This document shows, piece by piece, positions 56,014 through 64,000 of a DNA stretch of 64,000 nt (position 1 is the stretch's first letter; every line of letters begins with the position of its first letter). Source of the DNA: Crocosphaera sp. UHCC 0190 (lineage in GTDB: Bacteria > Cyanobacteriota > Cyanobacteriia > Cyanobacteriales > Microcystaceae); contig NZ_JAYGHP010000003.1 in the NCBI RefSeq assembly GCF_034932065.1, forward strand, positions 124,001 to 188,000, written 5' to 3'. Position numbers and translations under genes: made by a program. Below the pieces are notes generated by a model. That model was not told the origin of the DNA. It did not search any database and saw nothing but the letters and a program-made list of their open reading frames with translations.

Positions 56014-56799
56014 TTATTCAATTGTCGAAAGGACTTGAATTTTTAGATCTTGATAAAACTCTGATTGGGATAATTCCACCTTAGATTGGGAGGATAAGAG
56101 CAAAAGGGCCCAGAAAATGCCAACCCGATCCTGTTTACCTTCTCCGTCATGGGGCGGCTGAACTTGGTGCCATCGGTTTAATAACTCTTCGAGATCAAAT
56201 TGAGATTGAGAGTTAGTCAATTCTAGTAACTGTTCCTGGAAAAATGTCTCTAGTTGGGCCGCTAATTCCGTTAAATTCTCTTGATGGGCCAATTGAGTCA
56301 CAATTGCCATGGCCTCTCGTTGTGATTGAAGGCGAGGTGTCTGGCGGCGACGGGGAGAGGGGGTTGATTTTTCTAATTCTTCGGCAATTTCTTCAATCTG
56401 GGTGATGAGTTCTTGAAGAGTAACACGACGTTGACGAGTGGGGGGGGCCGCACTGCGACGACGCAAATGTTTTTCGAGATCAGAGCCGCGAAACTGTCTA
56501 CGAGTCTCCTCCGTAATTTCCTCAAACTCTACTAAATTTTCTGTTTGGGGATCACTGCTCTGGAGTTGCTCTAAGGTATCGGCTTTAAAACGAACCAACA
56601 TCGAAGCCCATAAGAAGGCTTGGCCCGATTTTGGTAGAGTTGCTTGTTGGTAGATATTATCTGAATATTGGGTTATTCCCAATTCATTTAAAAAACGATC
56701 AATTACGTCAATAACTTGAACATCCCAAGGATCAATTTCTCCCTGTTGAGCCAAGTTAATTAAGGTGGCGATCGCCTCGGTAGCTGAGGGTGAGGTCAT
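56014..56799 (-). CDS. scpA: segregation and condensation protein A
   Basis: A 261-residue kleisin. The N-terminal ATLINLAQQGEIDPWDVQVIDVIDRFL and AFLWASMLVRFKADTLEQL are the SMC-binding ScpA hallmarks. The middle is a charged linker rich in Arg, Gln and Glu, and the C-terminal winged-helix part includes VEFSQSEFYQDLKIQVL-like sequence. ScpA bridges the SMC heads in chromosome condensation. scpB is not adjacent. Confidence 0.85.
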   Translation of the reverse strand: MTSPSATEAIATLINLAQQGEIDPWDVQVIDVIDRFLNELGITQYSDNIYQQATLPKSGQAFLWASMLVRFKADTLEQLQSSDPQTENLVEFEEITEETRRQFRGSDLEKHLRRRSAAPPTRQRRVTLQELITQIEEIAEELEKSTPSPRRRQTPRLQSQREAMAIVTQLAHQENLTELAAQLETFFQEQLLELTNSQSQFDLEELLNRWHQVQPPHDGEGKQDRVGIFWALLLLSSQSKVELSQSEFYQDLKIQVLSTIE

Positions 56800-57104
56800 T
56801 TGGAGAAATTCCGATTAATGCTGGTTCTTTACACCTTAACGGGCTAAGTTTCTTCTTTATAGTTATACCGTTTAAATGAGAAATTGACAACTTACTTTAT
56901 CCTTTCCGTTAAATTACACAATTTAATTTTTAAAAATAAAGTATTTTTACGGAATACAAATAATCTAAACTTGGCTAATATAAAAGGGAAGTTATTGGTG
57001 AAAAATCAATGACAAAATGCCGCTTTTTAATATTGTTTCCTAAAAGATAAGATGATCTTTGATTGTCTTAATTATTGTCAAAAATCATTAATGTTATCGT
57101 CATC
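56800..57104. other. AT-rich intergenic region
   Basis: About 305 bases between divergent scpA and the exported-protein gene. Runs such as AATTTTTAAAAATAAAG are present, but no ORF, tRNA or long hairpin. The promoters of both genes must lie here; I could not assign them. Confidence 0.3.
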
Positions 57105-57872
57105 ATGAAATACCTATCCTTATCACTGATTTTCACGGGAGTCGTTGTTCTCGGCCTAGAAAGCCCAGGACAAGCTGCTAATTTAATTAACAACGGAAGC
57201 TTTGAAGACTACCAAAGCGCGTTTGCTCCCAATCAGAGCTACAAAACCCTAAGTGCTGGATCTACAGAGATTAATGATTGGGAAGTTACCGGAGGAGGAA
57301 TCAAATATTATTTAGGGGGAGGATGGACAGGAAGCAATAGTGACTATGTGCTTGATCTAAGTGCTTCTGGTTTAGGAGGAATTAGGCAAACCTTTGATAC
57401 GATTATCGGCAATAAATATCGTTTGACCTTTGATTTATCCAGAAATATTGGCATCAATACTCCCCCAATTTTGAGAACGTCGGCGGCGGGAGAGTTTCAA
57501 GATTTTGCTTTTTCTCCCACTTCACCGATGGACTTTATAACAAAGAATGTACAATGGGAAACTCAAATTTGGGAATTTGAGGCAAAGGATACGACAACGA
57601 CCTTGGAATTGTTCATGATAGATAATCAACCCCTTAATGGGACTATTGTATCTGCTAATACTTATAGTGGTACAGCATTGGATAATATTTCAATCATCTC
57701 TTTGTCACCGCCTTCCCCTCTAGAGCCAACTTCTAACCCTCTAGAGCCAACTTCTAACCCCCTAGATCCAACGGATGCGGAGGGAGTCCCCGAAACTCAA
57801 ACAGTGATTGGTATACTGCTCTTTGGACTCTTAGCATTTCGTTCTCGAAATCAGACCAATCAAAGAGACTGA
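57105..57872 (+). CDS. exported DUF642-like protein with PEP-CTERM-type tail
   Basis: A 255-residue protein. ATG 57105 begins the signal peptide KYLSLSLIFTGVVVLG, and cleavage is near GQAA. The mature part has NLINNGSFEDY, GGIRQTFDTIIGNKYRLTFDL and TYSGTALDNISI, the features of DUF642/choice-of-anchor C proteins. A Pro/Ser linker contains LEPTSNP three times (21-bp repeats, third copy altered). The C-terminus VPETQTVIGILLFGLLAFRS then resembles a PEP-CTERM exosortase sorting signal. Probably an envelope or extracellular protein. Confidence 0.75.
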   Translation: MKYLSLSLIFTGVVVLGLESPGQAANLINNGSFEDYQSAFAPNQSYKTLSAGSTEINDWEVTGGGIKYYLGGGWTGSNSDYVLDLSASGLGGIRQTFDTIIGNKYRLTFDLSRNIGINTPPILRTSAAGEFQDFAFSPTSPMDFITKNVQWETQIWEFEAKDTTTTLELFMIDNQPLNGTIVSANTYSGTALDNISIISLSPPSPLEPTSNPLEPTSNPLDPTDAEGVPETQTVIGILLFGLLAFRSRNQTNQRD

Positions 57873-57945
57873 ATCCAAACCTTGGTCAAAAAACAGTGTT
57901 TTAGGTGATCCCCTCTAACCTGTGGCTGAAAAAAGGGGAATGAGA

Positions 57946-57976
57946 AAAAAAGTTAGCTTGGAAAGCTAACTTTTTT
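57946..57976. terminator. bidirectional intrinsic terminator
   Basis: AAAAAAGTTAGCTT (57946-57959) pairs perfectly with AAGCTAACTTTTTT (57963-57976) around GGA. Each strand gets a T-run after the GC-containing stem. It lies between convergent genes ending at 57872 and 57979, and so serves both. Confidence 0.85.
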
Positions 57977-57978
57977 GC

Positions 57979-58359
57979 CTAAAATTGGTCAGCTTGATAG
58001 GTATAAAATTGCTGAAAGGCCCCAATGGTTTCAAATTGATAACTCGGAACAGGGGAAGGTAAAAATAATTCTGTTTCATAAATACTGAATAGAACATAAT
58101 TCTGGCGAATGGTTTTGTTAGCAATCACCTTTTGGATATGGGGTCTTCCTGTATCCACAAAGGTTTTACAATAACTAGAGAGAAAGCCCCCGAAGTTACC
58201 AGAAGCTTGAGAACAAACTTCTTGTTTCAAATAGGTGGTGAGGGCTTCTGTGGCATAGCTTTCGTAGTCGGTTTGTCCGGGGTTTGTGAGTACCATACAG
58301 GCTCCGATCCCCCCTAAAGCAACTCCGCTAAAAACTGTTACTAGATGTAACGCTTCCAT
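57979..58359 (-). CDS. DUF4359 family protein
   Basis: A 126-residue protein with a hydrophobic N-terminus (LVTVFSGVALGGIGACMVLTN), likely a membrane anchor or signal, followed by NPGQTDYESYATEALTTYLK and conserved Cys residues (KQEVCSQ and SSYCKTF). These match the cyanobacterial DUF4359 family from memory; its function is unknown. It ends 3 bases after the bidirectional terminator. Confidence 0.7.
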   Translation of the reverse strand: MEALHLVTVFSGVALGGIGACMVLTNPGQTDYESYATEALTTYLKQEVCSQASGNFGGFLSSYCKTFVDTGRPHIQKVIANKTIRQNYVLFSIYETELFLPSPVPSYQFETIGAFQQFYTYQADQF

Positions 58360-58467
58360 GATCTTTGGTTAGGATTGACGATAGGTTTGAGATTAGCTTA
58401 GTGGAATCAACCTTAGTTTAACTAAACATCAAAGAAAAAAAACTGTGTTATGATAGACTATAGTTAT

Positions 58468-58541
58468 GGCGAGCGTAGCCAAGTGGTTAAGGCAGCGGAT
58501 TGTGGTTCCGCCATTCGTGGGTTCAAGTCCCATCGTTCGCC
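58468..58541 (+). tRNA. trnH: tRNA-His (GTG)
   Basis: The cloverleaf is complete. The extra G-1 at 58468 faces C at 58541. GCGAGCG (58469-58475) pairs with CGTTCGC (58534-58540). The anticodon stem GCGGA/TCCGC encloses TTGTGGT, giving GTG. The T-loop has TTCAAGT. TATGAT (58449-58454) is a likely -10 box, 14 bases upstream. CCA is not encoded. Confidence 0.95.
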
Positions 58542-58741
58542 CTCATCCTTCTATTGGAATTATCCAAAAGACCAGATTTGACCCCGATAAAACAAGGGTT
58601 TTATCTTAATTTCTGGAGATGTCTAATAGAAGGAAAGAGATTTGAAGCAATACCCTAACTAAATCTTTTTTCTTGGCAAAGAAGTCTTTAAAGGGGACAA
58701 TGGATTTTAGCTACTATCTAAATTTACTTTAAGTTTGTTTT

Positions 58742-59455
58742 GTGAATAATATTCGTACTGTTTCTGACACTAAGCGTGAGTTCTACCATTATCATATTCG
58801 ACCGATTAATTCGGTTTATCGCCGATTTGTCGAAGAATTACTGGTGGAGATGCATTTACTCTCGGTAAATGTGGGTTTTCGCTATGATGCCATTTATGCC
58901 TTGGGAGTAGTCACATCCTTTGAGCGGTTTATCCAAGGATATCAACCAGAAACGGACAAAGGGTCGATTTTTAACGCCATCTGTCAAGCGGTTGGTGGCA
59001 ATAGCGAACAATATCGTCACGATGCTCAAACCCTATTAAACCAAGGGAAAGGGATGTCTGTTGAAGACTTCATCAATCTTATGAAGGCAGCAGCTAGGGG
59101 TGAATCTGGAGACGGGAGCATATTTGGGACATTACAGGCGATCGCCCAAAATCCTCGATTCAAATATAGTCGATTATTTGCGGTGGGTTTATATACGCTC
59201 CTAATGGAGATTGATGCAGATTTAGTTAAAAACGAGGAAAATCGCAATCAAATCCTCGATCAAGTCTCTGAAGCATTAAATTTATCTTCAGACAAATTTC
59301 AAAAAGATCTCGATCTCTATCGCAGTAATCTCGATAAAATGCAACAATTATTAACGGTTATTGAGGAAACCCTAGAAGCTGATCGCAAGAAACGAGACTC
59401 AGCAAGCAGTGAGAAACTGAAAGAAATCTCAGACACTAAAGAATCAGCAAGTTAG
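58742..59455 (+). CDS. thf1: Psb29/Thf1, photosystem II biogenesis protein
   Basis: A 237-residue Thf1 (Psb29), a protein that supports photosystem II repair, acting with FtsH proteases. It begins at GTG 58742 (NNIRTVSDTKREFYHYHIRP). Family blocks are IRPINSVYRRFVEELLVEMHL, GFRYDAIYALGVVTSFERFI and FKYSRLFAVGLYTLLM. The C-terminal Glu/Lys coiled coil (about residues 185-237) is typical. It lies 200 bases downstream of tRNA-His. Confidence 0.93.
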   Translation: MNNIRTVSDTKREFYHYHIRPINSVYRRFVEELLVEMHLLSVNVGFRYDAIYALGVVTSFERFIQGYQPETDKGSIFNAICQAVGGNSEQYRHDAQTLLNQGKGMSVEDFINLMKAAARGESGDGSIFGTLQAIAQNPRFKYSRLFAVGLYTLLMEIDADLVKNEENRNQILDQVSEALNLSSDKFQKDLDLYRSNLDKMQQLLTVIEETLEADRKKRDSASSEKLKEISDTKESAS

Positions 59456-59880
59456 GCTGTTTCATGCTCAGCTTCACCCTGAAGGGTGGAGCTATCCAGT
59501 TATTATGGGTCTTCATCGAGATTAATGCCTAATTCCTTTAATCTTGCGTTTATTTCTGTCAGGCATAGTAAATAGTAAAATTAATAAATGAATACAGGCT
59601 AAAGCCTTATTCTATCAGCACAAAGGCTGTCTACACAGCCTAATTTTAAGCCTGGGTAGCCAGGCTTAGTTCCTACAGCTTAACCCGATCGGGTTTAAGC
59701 CTGTAATTTTTAAATAAGGGAAGACTACTATCTATTTTAGCGTGTAAATTTGATGATTTGTAGGGGTTTAACACCGTTAAACCCATCAACATACCTAAAA
59801 TGGGCATAAAAGATGGGCATAATGGTATTATGCCCCTACGATGAATAAAATAGAAAACGGGTTTCTTTAAGAAGAGGCTG
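59456..59880. repeat. palindrome-rich noncoding block
   Basis: This 425-base gap holds at least four separate inverted repeats. They are AGCTTCACCCT/AGGGTGGAGCT (59470-59493, one G-T pair), AAGCCTGG/CCAGGCTT (59648-59667), AACCCGATCGGGTT (59682-59695), and an 80-bp unit from GTAGGGG (59760) to CCCCTAC (59839) with internal TTTAAC/GTTAAA and GGGCATAAT/ATTATGCCC stems. A fifth pair, AGGCTGT/ACAGCCT, lies near 59623-59641. No gene is present. It looks like a landing zone for several small palindromic repeats. Confidence 0.6.
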
Positions 59881-60540
59881 TCACTTAAGATTATCTTGGG
59901 CTTCTTTTGCTACTTGTTCGAGGGGATCTTGAGCTAATTCTTGAAGCAGGGTTTGAGCTTGTTCGCCGCCTAATCTTCCTAAAGCTTGAACCAGTCGATA
60001 ACGAATTTGCCAATCTTCATCTTTGACGAATGGACTTAAAATTGCAACCGCTTCAGGGTTCCCCAATTCTCCCAAGGCACCGACGGCTGAAACTCTCACT
60101 AAATCATTGTCAGATTTTAATGCTTCTTGGAGTAATTCTAAGGCTCTGGGTTCTCCCAATTCTCCTAGGGTAGCAATAATGCTTAATTGTAATAACCAAT
60201 AAGTGGTTTGATGATAGAGATCTTTTAAGTCATCATAGGCTTGGGTTAATTGTAGTCCACCAATGACATCAGCCGCGGCGGCTTTAACATCGAGCTCGGT
60301 GTCATTTTGTATGCGATCGCGTAACAATTGTAAAGTAATGTCTAAATCTTGTTTCCCTAGGGTATCTAATTGACTCACCGCTGCATAGCGTACCCTTTCA
60401 TTGGTATCCGTCACTAAAGGTTGGATTAGGGTAAAGGCCAATTTTGGGTCAATTTGACGTAATAAATTAACCCCTTTGAGGCGATCGCCAAGGTTTTCAG
60501 AAATTAACAAGGATTGTACATCAGCAGGGGTGAGATTCAT
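59881..60540 (-). CDS. nblB: HEAT-repeat protein, NblB-like
   Basis: A 219-residue all-helical protein made of about six HEAT/PBS-lyase repeats; VRYAAVSQLDTLGKQD, VSAVGALGELGNPEAV and IRYRLVQALGRLGGEQA are three copies. From memory it resembles NblB, which acts in phycobilisome degradation during nutrient starvation; NblB proteins are related to chromophore lyases such as CpcE. An alternative is a general phycobilin-lyase-like HEAT protein. It stands next to the palindrome-rich block. Confidence 0.7.
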   Translation of the reverse strand: MNLTPADVQSLLISENLGDRLKGVNLLRQIDPKLAFTLIQPLVTDTNERVRYAAVSQLDTLGKQDLDITLQLLRDRIQNDTELDVKAAAADVIGGLQLTQAYDDLKDLYHQTTYWLLQLSIIATLGELGEPRALELLQEALKSDNDLVRVSAVGALGELGNPEAVAILSPFVKDEDWQIRYRLVQALGRLGGEQAQTLLQELAQDPLEQVAKEAQDNLK

Positions 60541-60577
60541 AGGGATGATTTTGAATTAAATTAACCAAGCATTTTGT

Positions 60578-61849
60578 TTATTTAGAGATCATAGCAATTA
60601 AAAACCCTAATAAAAATCCGGCAATAGTCGAATAAGATACGGAACTACCGCCTAATTCATAAGCTTCTGGCATCATGGTACTGGCTAACATGGCTAAAAT
60701 GGCTCCTCCGGCGATCGCTTGAGCCGTGCCAATCACCAATAAGGAAGTATTATCCTGTAAATAATAGCCTCCCATAGCGATGATACCGCTTAGCAGCACC
60801 ACCCCAAACCAGAGCAGCAGAATTTGGCTTTTTGGGGTTCCAGCTTGTTTCATGCCAGCCGCACTGCTTAATGCCTCTGGAAAGTTAGAAATAAAGACGG
60901 CCAGTAAAAATGACCAGCCTAAATGTTGCGCCCCTGAATTCATGCCAATAACTGTGGCTTCAGGGATATTATCTAAGAGGGTTCCCACTAAAATGGCGAG
61001 GGGAGCAGAGCGTTTGACTAACCCTTGGAGGGTGTTGGTATCTTCTCGCAGTAGGCGATCGAGTTCCACTTGTTCCATTAATTGTTCTCGCCACCGATCT
61101 AAATTTTCCTGGGCAGCAATATGGGAGTCTACGGAATGGCGAAGTCGTCGCGCCAGGGTACGACTTAAGGCTAAGGCTAAATGAGGCGATCGCGTCAAAA
61201 CTTGGCCAAAGTTCTCTTGATTTAATTGATACAATTCCATAGGAGTGCGGGAGATAACAGTGGCCGAGCGGCTTTCTCCGGTTAACAGGGACATTTCCCC
61301 AAAAATTTCTCCCGGCCCCAACACGGTGAGGATTTTTTTCCCTTTGATGACTTCTGCTTCTCCTTGGGCAATCATATAAAAGTAATCTCCTGGTTCCCCT
61401 TCCTGACAGATGACTTGTCCGGGTTTAATATGAATGGGGGTGACGAGGTTGGCGATCGCTTCTTTTTCGGTTTCGGGAAGTTGCTGGATGACTTCTACTT
61501 GGGAAAGGCGTTGTAAAACACTAGGTTCTTCTGCTTGTTCCTGTTGTTGTTCAAGTAAATAGCGACGACTAGAAGCAGGGTTGCGGAGAAAACCTCCATG
61601 TTCATCGATATATTGACTTAAAGTGGTAAATAAGACCCCACCGATGGCAAAGCCGATGGTTAGGGGCAAAAATCCCGTTTCTTCGTAGACTTTTCGCGCA
61701 ATTTCAAAGGCGATCGCCGCGATTAATGTGCCACTACCAAAGGCCATAATGGCTGCTGAGAGGGTGCGACTGGGTTTTAAATATACCCCAACGGATGCGC
61801 CTATTGCTAAGCTTGAAGCCCCTAACATTCCTTGCAAGAAGGCAGACAT
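60578..61849 (-). CDS. ZIP-like permease with inserted cyclic-nucleotide-binding domain
   Basis: A 423-residue fusion. Residues 1-85 hold three hydrophobic segments (SSLAIGASVGVYLKP, AIMAFGSGTLIAAIAFEIA, GFLPLTIGFAIGGVLFTTL). About 117-235 form a Crp-like cNMP domain (EVIQQLP, GEPGDYFYMIAQGEAEV, FGEMSLLTGESRSATVI). A linker to about residue 285 precedes five more hydrophobic segments. The ZIP TM4 motif HNxPEG appears as DNIPEATVIG and TM5 as SNFPEALSSA, so the metal-binding His residues are changed. Transport substrate and ligand are unknown. Confidence 0.8.
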   Translation of the reverse strand: MSAFLQGMLGASSLAIGASVGVYLKPSRTLSAAIMAFGSGTLIAAIAFEIARKVYEETGFLPLTIGFAIGGVLFTTLSQYIDEHGGFLRNPASSRRYLLEQQQEQAEEPSVLQRLSQVEVIQQLPETEKEAIANLVTPIHIKPGQVICQEGEPGDYFYMIAQGEAEVIKGKKILTVLGPGEIFGEMSLLTGESRSATVISRTPMELYQLNQENFGQVLTRSPHLALALSRTLARRLRHSVDSHIAAQENLDRWREQLMEQVELDRLLREDTNTLQGLVKRSAPLAILVGTLLDNIPEATVIGMNSGAQHLGWSFLLAVFISNFPEALSSAAGMKQAGTPKSQILLLWFGVVLLSGIIAMGGYYLQDNTSLLVIGTAQAIAGGAILAMLASTMMPEAYELGGSSVSYSTIAGFLLGFLIAMISK

Positions 61850-62012
61850 GGCTATCAGTGCCGTTTGATTACTGGCAGAAATTAAAGTTTCAGTCTGTAT
61901 TCTAGGATAAGGGAATATTCTCTGTTGTGGGGTAAAGAATAATTGCGAGTGTTTGGGTTATCTTGGGTTCTGAGGAGCTTAAAATTGTGGTAATTGAGGT
62001 TAAGAAGGCAAA

Positions 62013-62390
62013 ATGCAAATAATGTCGTTATTATTAGTGTTTTTGGGTGGGGGTTTAGGGAGTTGTTCTCGCTATTTAATTAGTACAATTATTAATGAGC
62101 AATTGGAGACGATGTTTCCTTGGGGAACTTTAACGGTTAATGTGATTGGATGTTTAATTATTGGGGTTGTTATTGGTTTAATTGAACGGTTTACTATTCA
62201 TCCTTATTTGGGACTGTTTTTAGCAACGGGTTTTTGTGGTGGGTTTACGACTTTTTCTTCTTTTTCTTTAGAGAATAATTTATTATTACGCAATAATGAA
62301 TATTTGCTTTTATTTGTCTATACATTTATGAGTTTGTTTTGGGGTTTTGCTGCGACTTTTTTGGCGATTTTAATGGTTCGGAGACTTTAA
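62013..62390 (+). CDS. crcB: CrcB/Fluc fluoride channel
   Basis: A 125-residue four-span membrane protein of the CrcB/Fluc family, which exports toxic fluoride as a dual-topology dimer. The N-terminal GGGLGSCSRYLIS and the family motif TGFCGGFTTFSSFSLEN are intact. Length is normal. No fluoride riboswitch was recognised in the 160 bases upstream. Confidence 0.92.
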   Translation: MQIMSLLLVFLGGGLGSCSRYLISTIINEQLETMFPWGTLTVNVIGCLIIGVVIGLIERFTIHPYLGLFLATGFCGGFTTFSSFSLENNLLLRNNEYLLLFVYTFMSLFWGFAATFLAILMVRRL

Positions 62391-62402
62391 TCTTATAACA
62401 TT

Positions 62403-62431
62403 GTGGGTGGCAATTCATGAATTTCCCCTAC
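62403..62431. repeat. GTGGG..CCCTAC palindrome with AATTCATGAATT core
   Basis: The perfect core AATTCATGAATT (62412-62423) is shared with the palindrome at 7708-7735, and the ends are GTGGGT and CCCCTAC. It is imperfect overall, indicating an older copy. It lies just after crcB. Confidence 0.55.
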
Positions 62432-62544
62432 AATTAGCGTCCTTGGGTAAGTCCTGTTTATTCTACCTGAAAATCTCAATTTTTAAGATTATGCGCTCAA
62501 TATTTGTTACCATAAACTAACTGAGTAATAATTGAACTGCTTTA

Positions 62545-64000
62545 ATGACTCTATTTAACCAAGAACGTTTATTATTTAATCCTGTTTCTCCTAATTCAGA
62601 TGCTATTCCCCTTATTTTTGCTTTTCCTAATGAGTATAGTGTGGGAATTACGAGCTTAGGATATCAAATTATTTGGGGAACGTTTGCCACTAATTCTGAT
62701 ATTTCTGTGAGTCGTTTATTTACAGATATTCAAGAACCTTTGCCCAGAAATCCTGAACTGTTAGGCTTCTCTTTTTCTTGGGAATTAGATTATGTCAATA
62801 TTCTTAATATCCTTGAATCTTTAGATATTCCCCTCCACAGTAATCAACGCAATAATAATCATCCTTTGGTTTTTGGTGGTGGTCCAGTTTTGACAGCAAA
62901 TCCTGAACCGTTTGCGGCTTTTTTTGACATCATTTTATTGGGGGATGGGGAAAATTTAATCAATACTTTTATTCTAGCATATAAAGAAGTTAGAAATGCA
63001 GATCGAGCAACAAAATTACGTCATTTAGCTACTATTCCAGGCATTTATATTCCTAGTTTATATGAAGTCACTTATCATGGTCTTGAGGGAGACATTAAAT
63101 CGATTGATCCTCTAGATAATACAATTCCTAATATCATCGAAAAACAAACCTATCGGGGTAATATTTTATCTGCTTCAACTGTCGTCACAGAAAAAGCAGC
63201 ATGGGAAAATATTTATATGGTAGAAGTGGTGAGAAGTTGCCCAGAAATGTGTCGTTTTTGTTTAGCAAGTTATTTAACTTTACCCTTTCGGACTGCTAGT
63301 TTAGAACAGTCTTTAATCCCTGCTATTGAAAAAGGCTTAACTGTTACTAATAGAATCGGTTTATTAGGGGCATCTGTTACCCAACATCCTGAATTTGAAA
63401 GTTTATTAGACCATTTATCTCAACCTAAGTATGATGATATTCGTGTTAGTATTGCCTCTGTCAGAACCAATACAGTAACAGAAAAATTAGCTAAAACCTT
63501 AGCAAATAGAGGCACAAGATCTGTAACCATCGCTGTTGAAAGTGGGTCAGAAAAAATAAGAAAAATTATCAACAAAAAACTAACTAATGAAGAAATAATT
63601 CAAACTTCTATTAATGCGAAACTAGGTGGTTTAAACAACATAAAATTATATGGAATGGTAGGAATTCCTGGAGAAGAAGACATAGATATTGAACAAACAA
63701 TTATGATGTTAGATGCTATCAAAAAAGCTGCCCCAGGATTAAGATTAACCTTTGGATGCAGTACCTTCGTCCCCAAATCTCATACACCATTTCAATGGTT
63801 TGGGGTGGATGAAAAAGCCAAAAAGCGACTGAAATATTTAGAAAAACAGCTACATAAAAAAGCCATAGAATTTCGTCCTGAAAGTTATAATTGGTCAGTC
63901 ATTCAAGCCTTAATTTCAAGAGGCGATCGCCGTCTCAGTCAACTCTTAGAATTAACTCGATATTATGGCGACACTTTAGGTAGTTATAAACGAGCTTTTA
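62545..64000 (+). CDS. B12-binding-type radical SAM protein, 3' truncated by window edge
   Basis: The frame is open from ATG 62545 to the window end (485 codons). Residues about 18-200 form the N-terminal B12-binding-like part (LIFAFPNEYSVGITSLGYQI, LVFGGGPVLTANPEPFAAFF, DIILLGDGENLI). The radical SAM cluster is CPEMCRFC, a CxxxCxxC within VRSCPEMCRFCLASY. Further blocks are GLLGASVTQHPEF and LYGMVGIPGEEDIDIEQTIMML. The substrate cannot be determined. The domain order fits the B12-binding radical SAM family common in cyanobacteria. Confidence 0.85.
   Translation, partial: MTLFNQERLLFNPVSPNSDAIPLIFAFPNEYSVGITSLGYQIIWGTFATNSDISVSRLFTDIQEPLPRNPELLGFSFSWELDYVNILNILESLDIPLHSNQRNNNHPLVFGGGPVLTANPEPFAAFFDIILLGDGENLINTFILAYKEVRNADRATKLRHLATIPGIYIPSLYEVTYHGLEGDIKSIDPLDNTIPNIIEKQTYRGNILSASTVVTEKAAWENIYMVEVVRSCPEMCRFCLASYLTLPFRTASLEQSLIPAIEKGLTVTNRIGLLGASVTQHPEFESLLDHLSQPKYDDIRVSIASVRTNTVTEKLAKTLANRGTRSVTIAVESGSEKIRKIINKKLTNEEIIQTSINAKLGGLNNIKLYGMVGIPGEEDIDIEQTIMMLDAIKKAAPGLRLTFGCSTFVPKSHTPFQWFGVDEKAKKRLKYLEKQLHKKAIEFRPESYNWSVIQALISRGDRRLSQLLELTRYYGDTLGSYKRAF

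Noticed and set aside
61850-62012. Fluoride riboswitch upstream of crcB
   Set aside because: I looked for the conserved GGCGAUGG-type core and pseudoknot and saw none.

Overview
The window is chromosomal DNA from a unicellular, AT-rich cyanobacterium, probably of the Crocosphaera/Cyanothece type. The evidence is oxygenic photosynthesis genes (petC-petA, petN, psbV, thf1/psb29), a sulfolipid gene (sqdB), a phycobilisome-degradation-type HEAT protein, cyanobacterium-restricted families (DUF3181-like, CruP-like, a PEP-CTERM-type exported protein), and frequent HIP1 octamers (GCGATCGC) inside genes. This is inferred from gene content; no species call is made.

Layout. 1-3.1 kb: the end of a DUF3181-like gene, a small exported protein and a complete zinc-type ABC importer (znuA-znuC-znuB, minus strand) with a candidate Zur operator. 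3.1-7.7 kb: petC-petA, a glutathione S-transferase, psbV, and a folK-Nudix pair. 7.7-11.2 kb: a compact RND permease lacking both TolC-docking subdomains, a small Cys-containing exported protein and tRNA-Cys. 11.2-13.7 kb: a decayed accessory patch next to tRNA-Cys, with a broken N6-adenine DNA methylase, a perfect 19-bp hairpin, a fragment of transposition protein TniQ and a VapBC-type toxin-antitoxin pair. 13.8-31.5 kb: mostly housekeeping genes (PBP2, YciI-like, methyltransferase, CruP-like, SirB1, GT2, a repeat-bearing coiled-coil membrane protein, a SpoIIE-type phosphatase, argH, Nudix), a degenerate IS200/IS605 element whose tnpB is interrupted by a C/G-rich palindrome, and petN, found by reading the sequence directly.

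31.5-42.5 kb: alpha/beta hydrolase, mscL, DUF29 plus an orphan dndE, a large acidic protein, a Tat-exported caspase homologue with a Tyr/Ser active site, ATP sulfurylase and two response regulators, one fused to PAS and AAA-like ATPase domains. 42.6-52.6 kb (all minus): sqdB, a DUF423 protein, then a surface-polysaccharide cluster transcribed wzt, methyltransferase, FrhB-like, pyruvyl transferase, two GT4 enzymes and a PhyH-type oxygenase. A CMP-sugar synthetase and an LpxB-related gene diverge from it. 54.7-64 kb: a sugar-phosphate nucleotidyltransferase, scpA, an exported PEP-CTERM-like protein, tRNA-His, thf1, an nblB-like HEAT gene, a ZIP-like permease with an inserted cyclic-nucleotide-binding domain, crcB and the start of a radical SAM gene running off the end.

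Intergenic DNA holds several short palindromes with GTAGGG..CCCTAC ends, one MITE-like element and several intrinsic terminators. No CRISPR array, rRNA operon or complete insertion sequence was seen.
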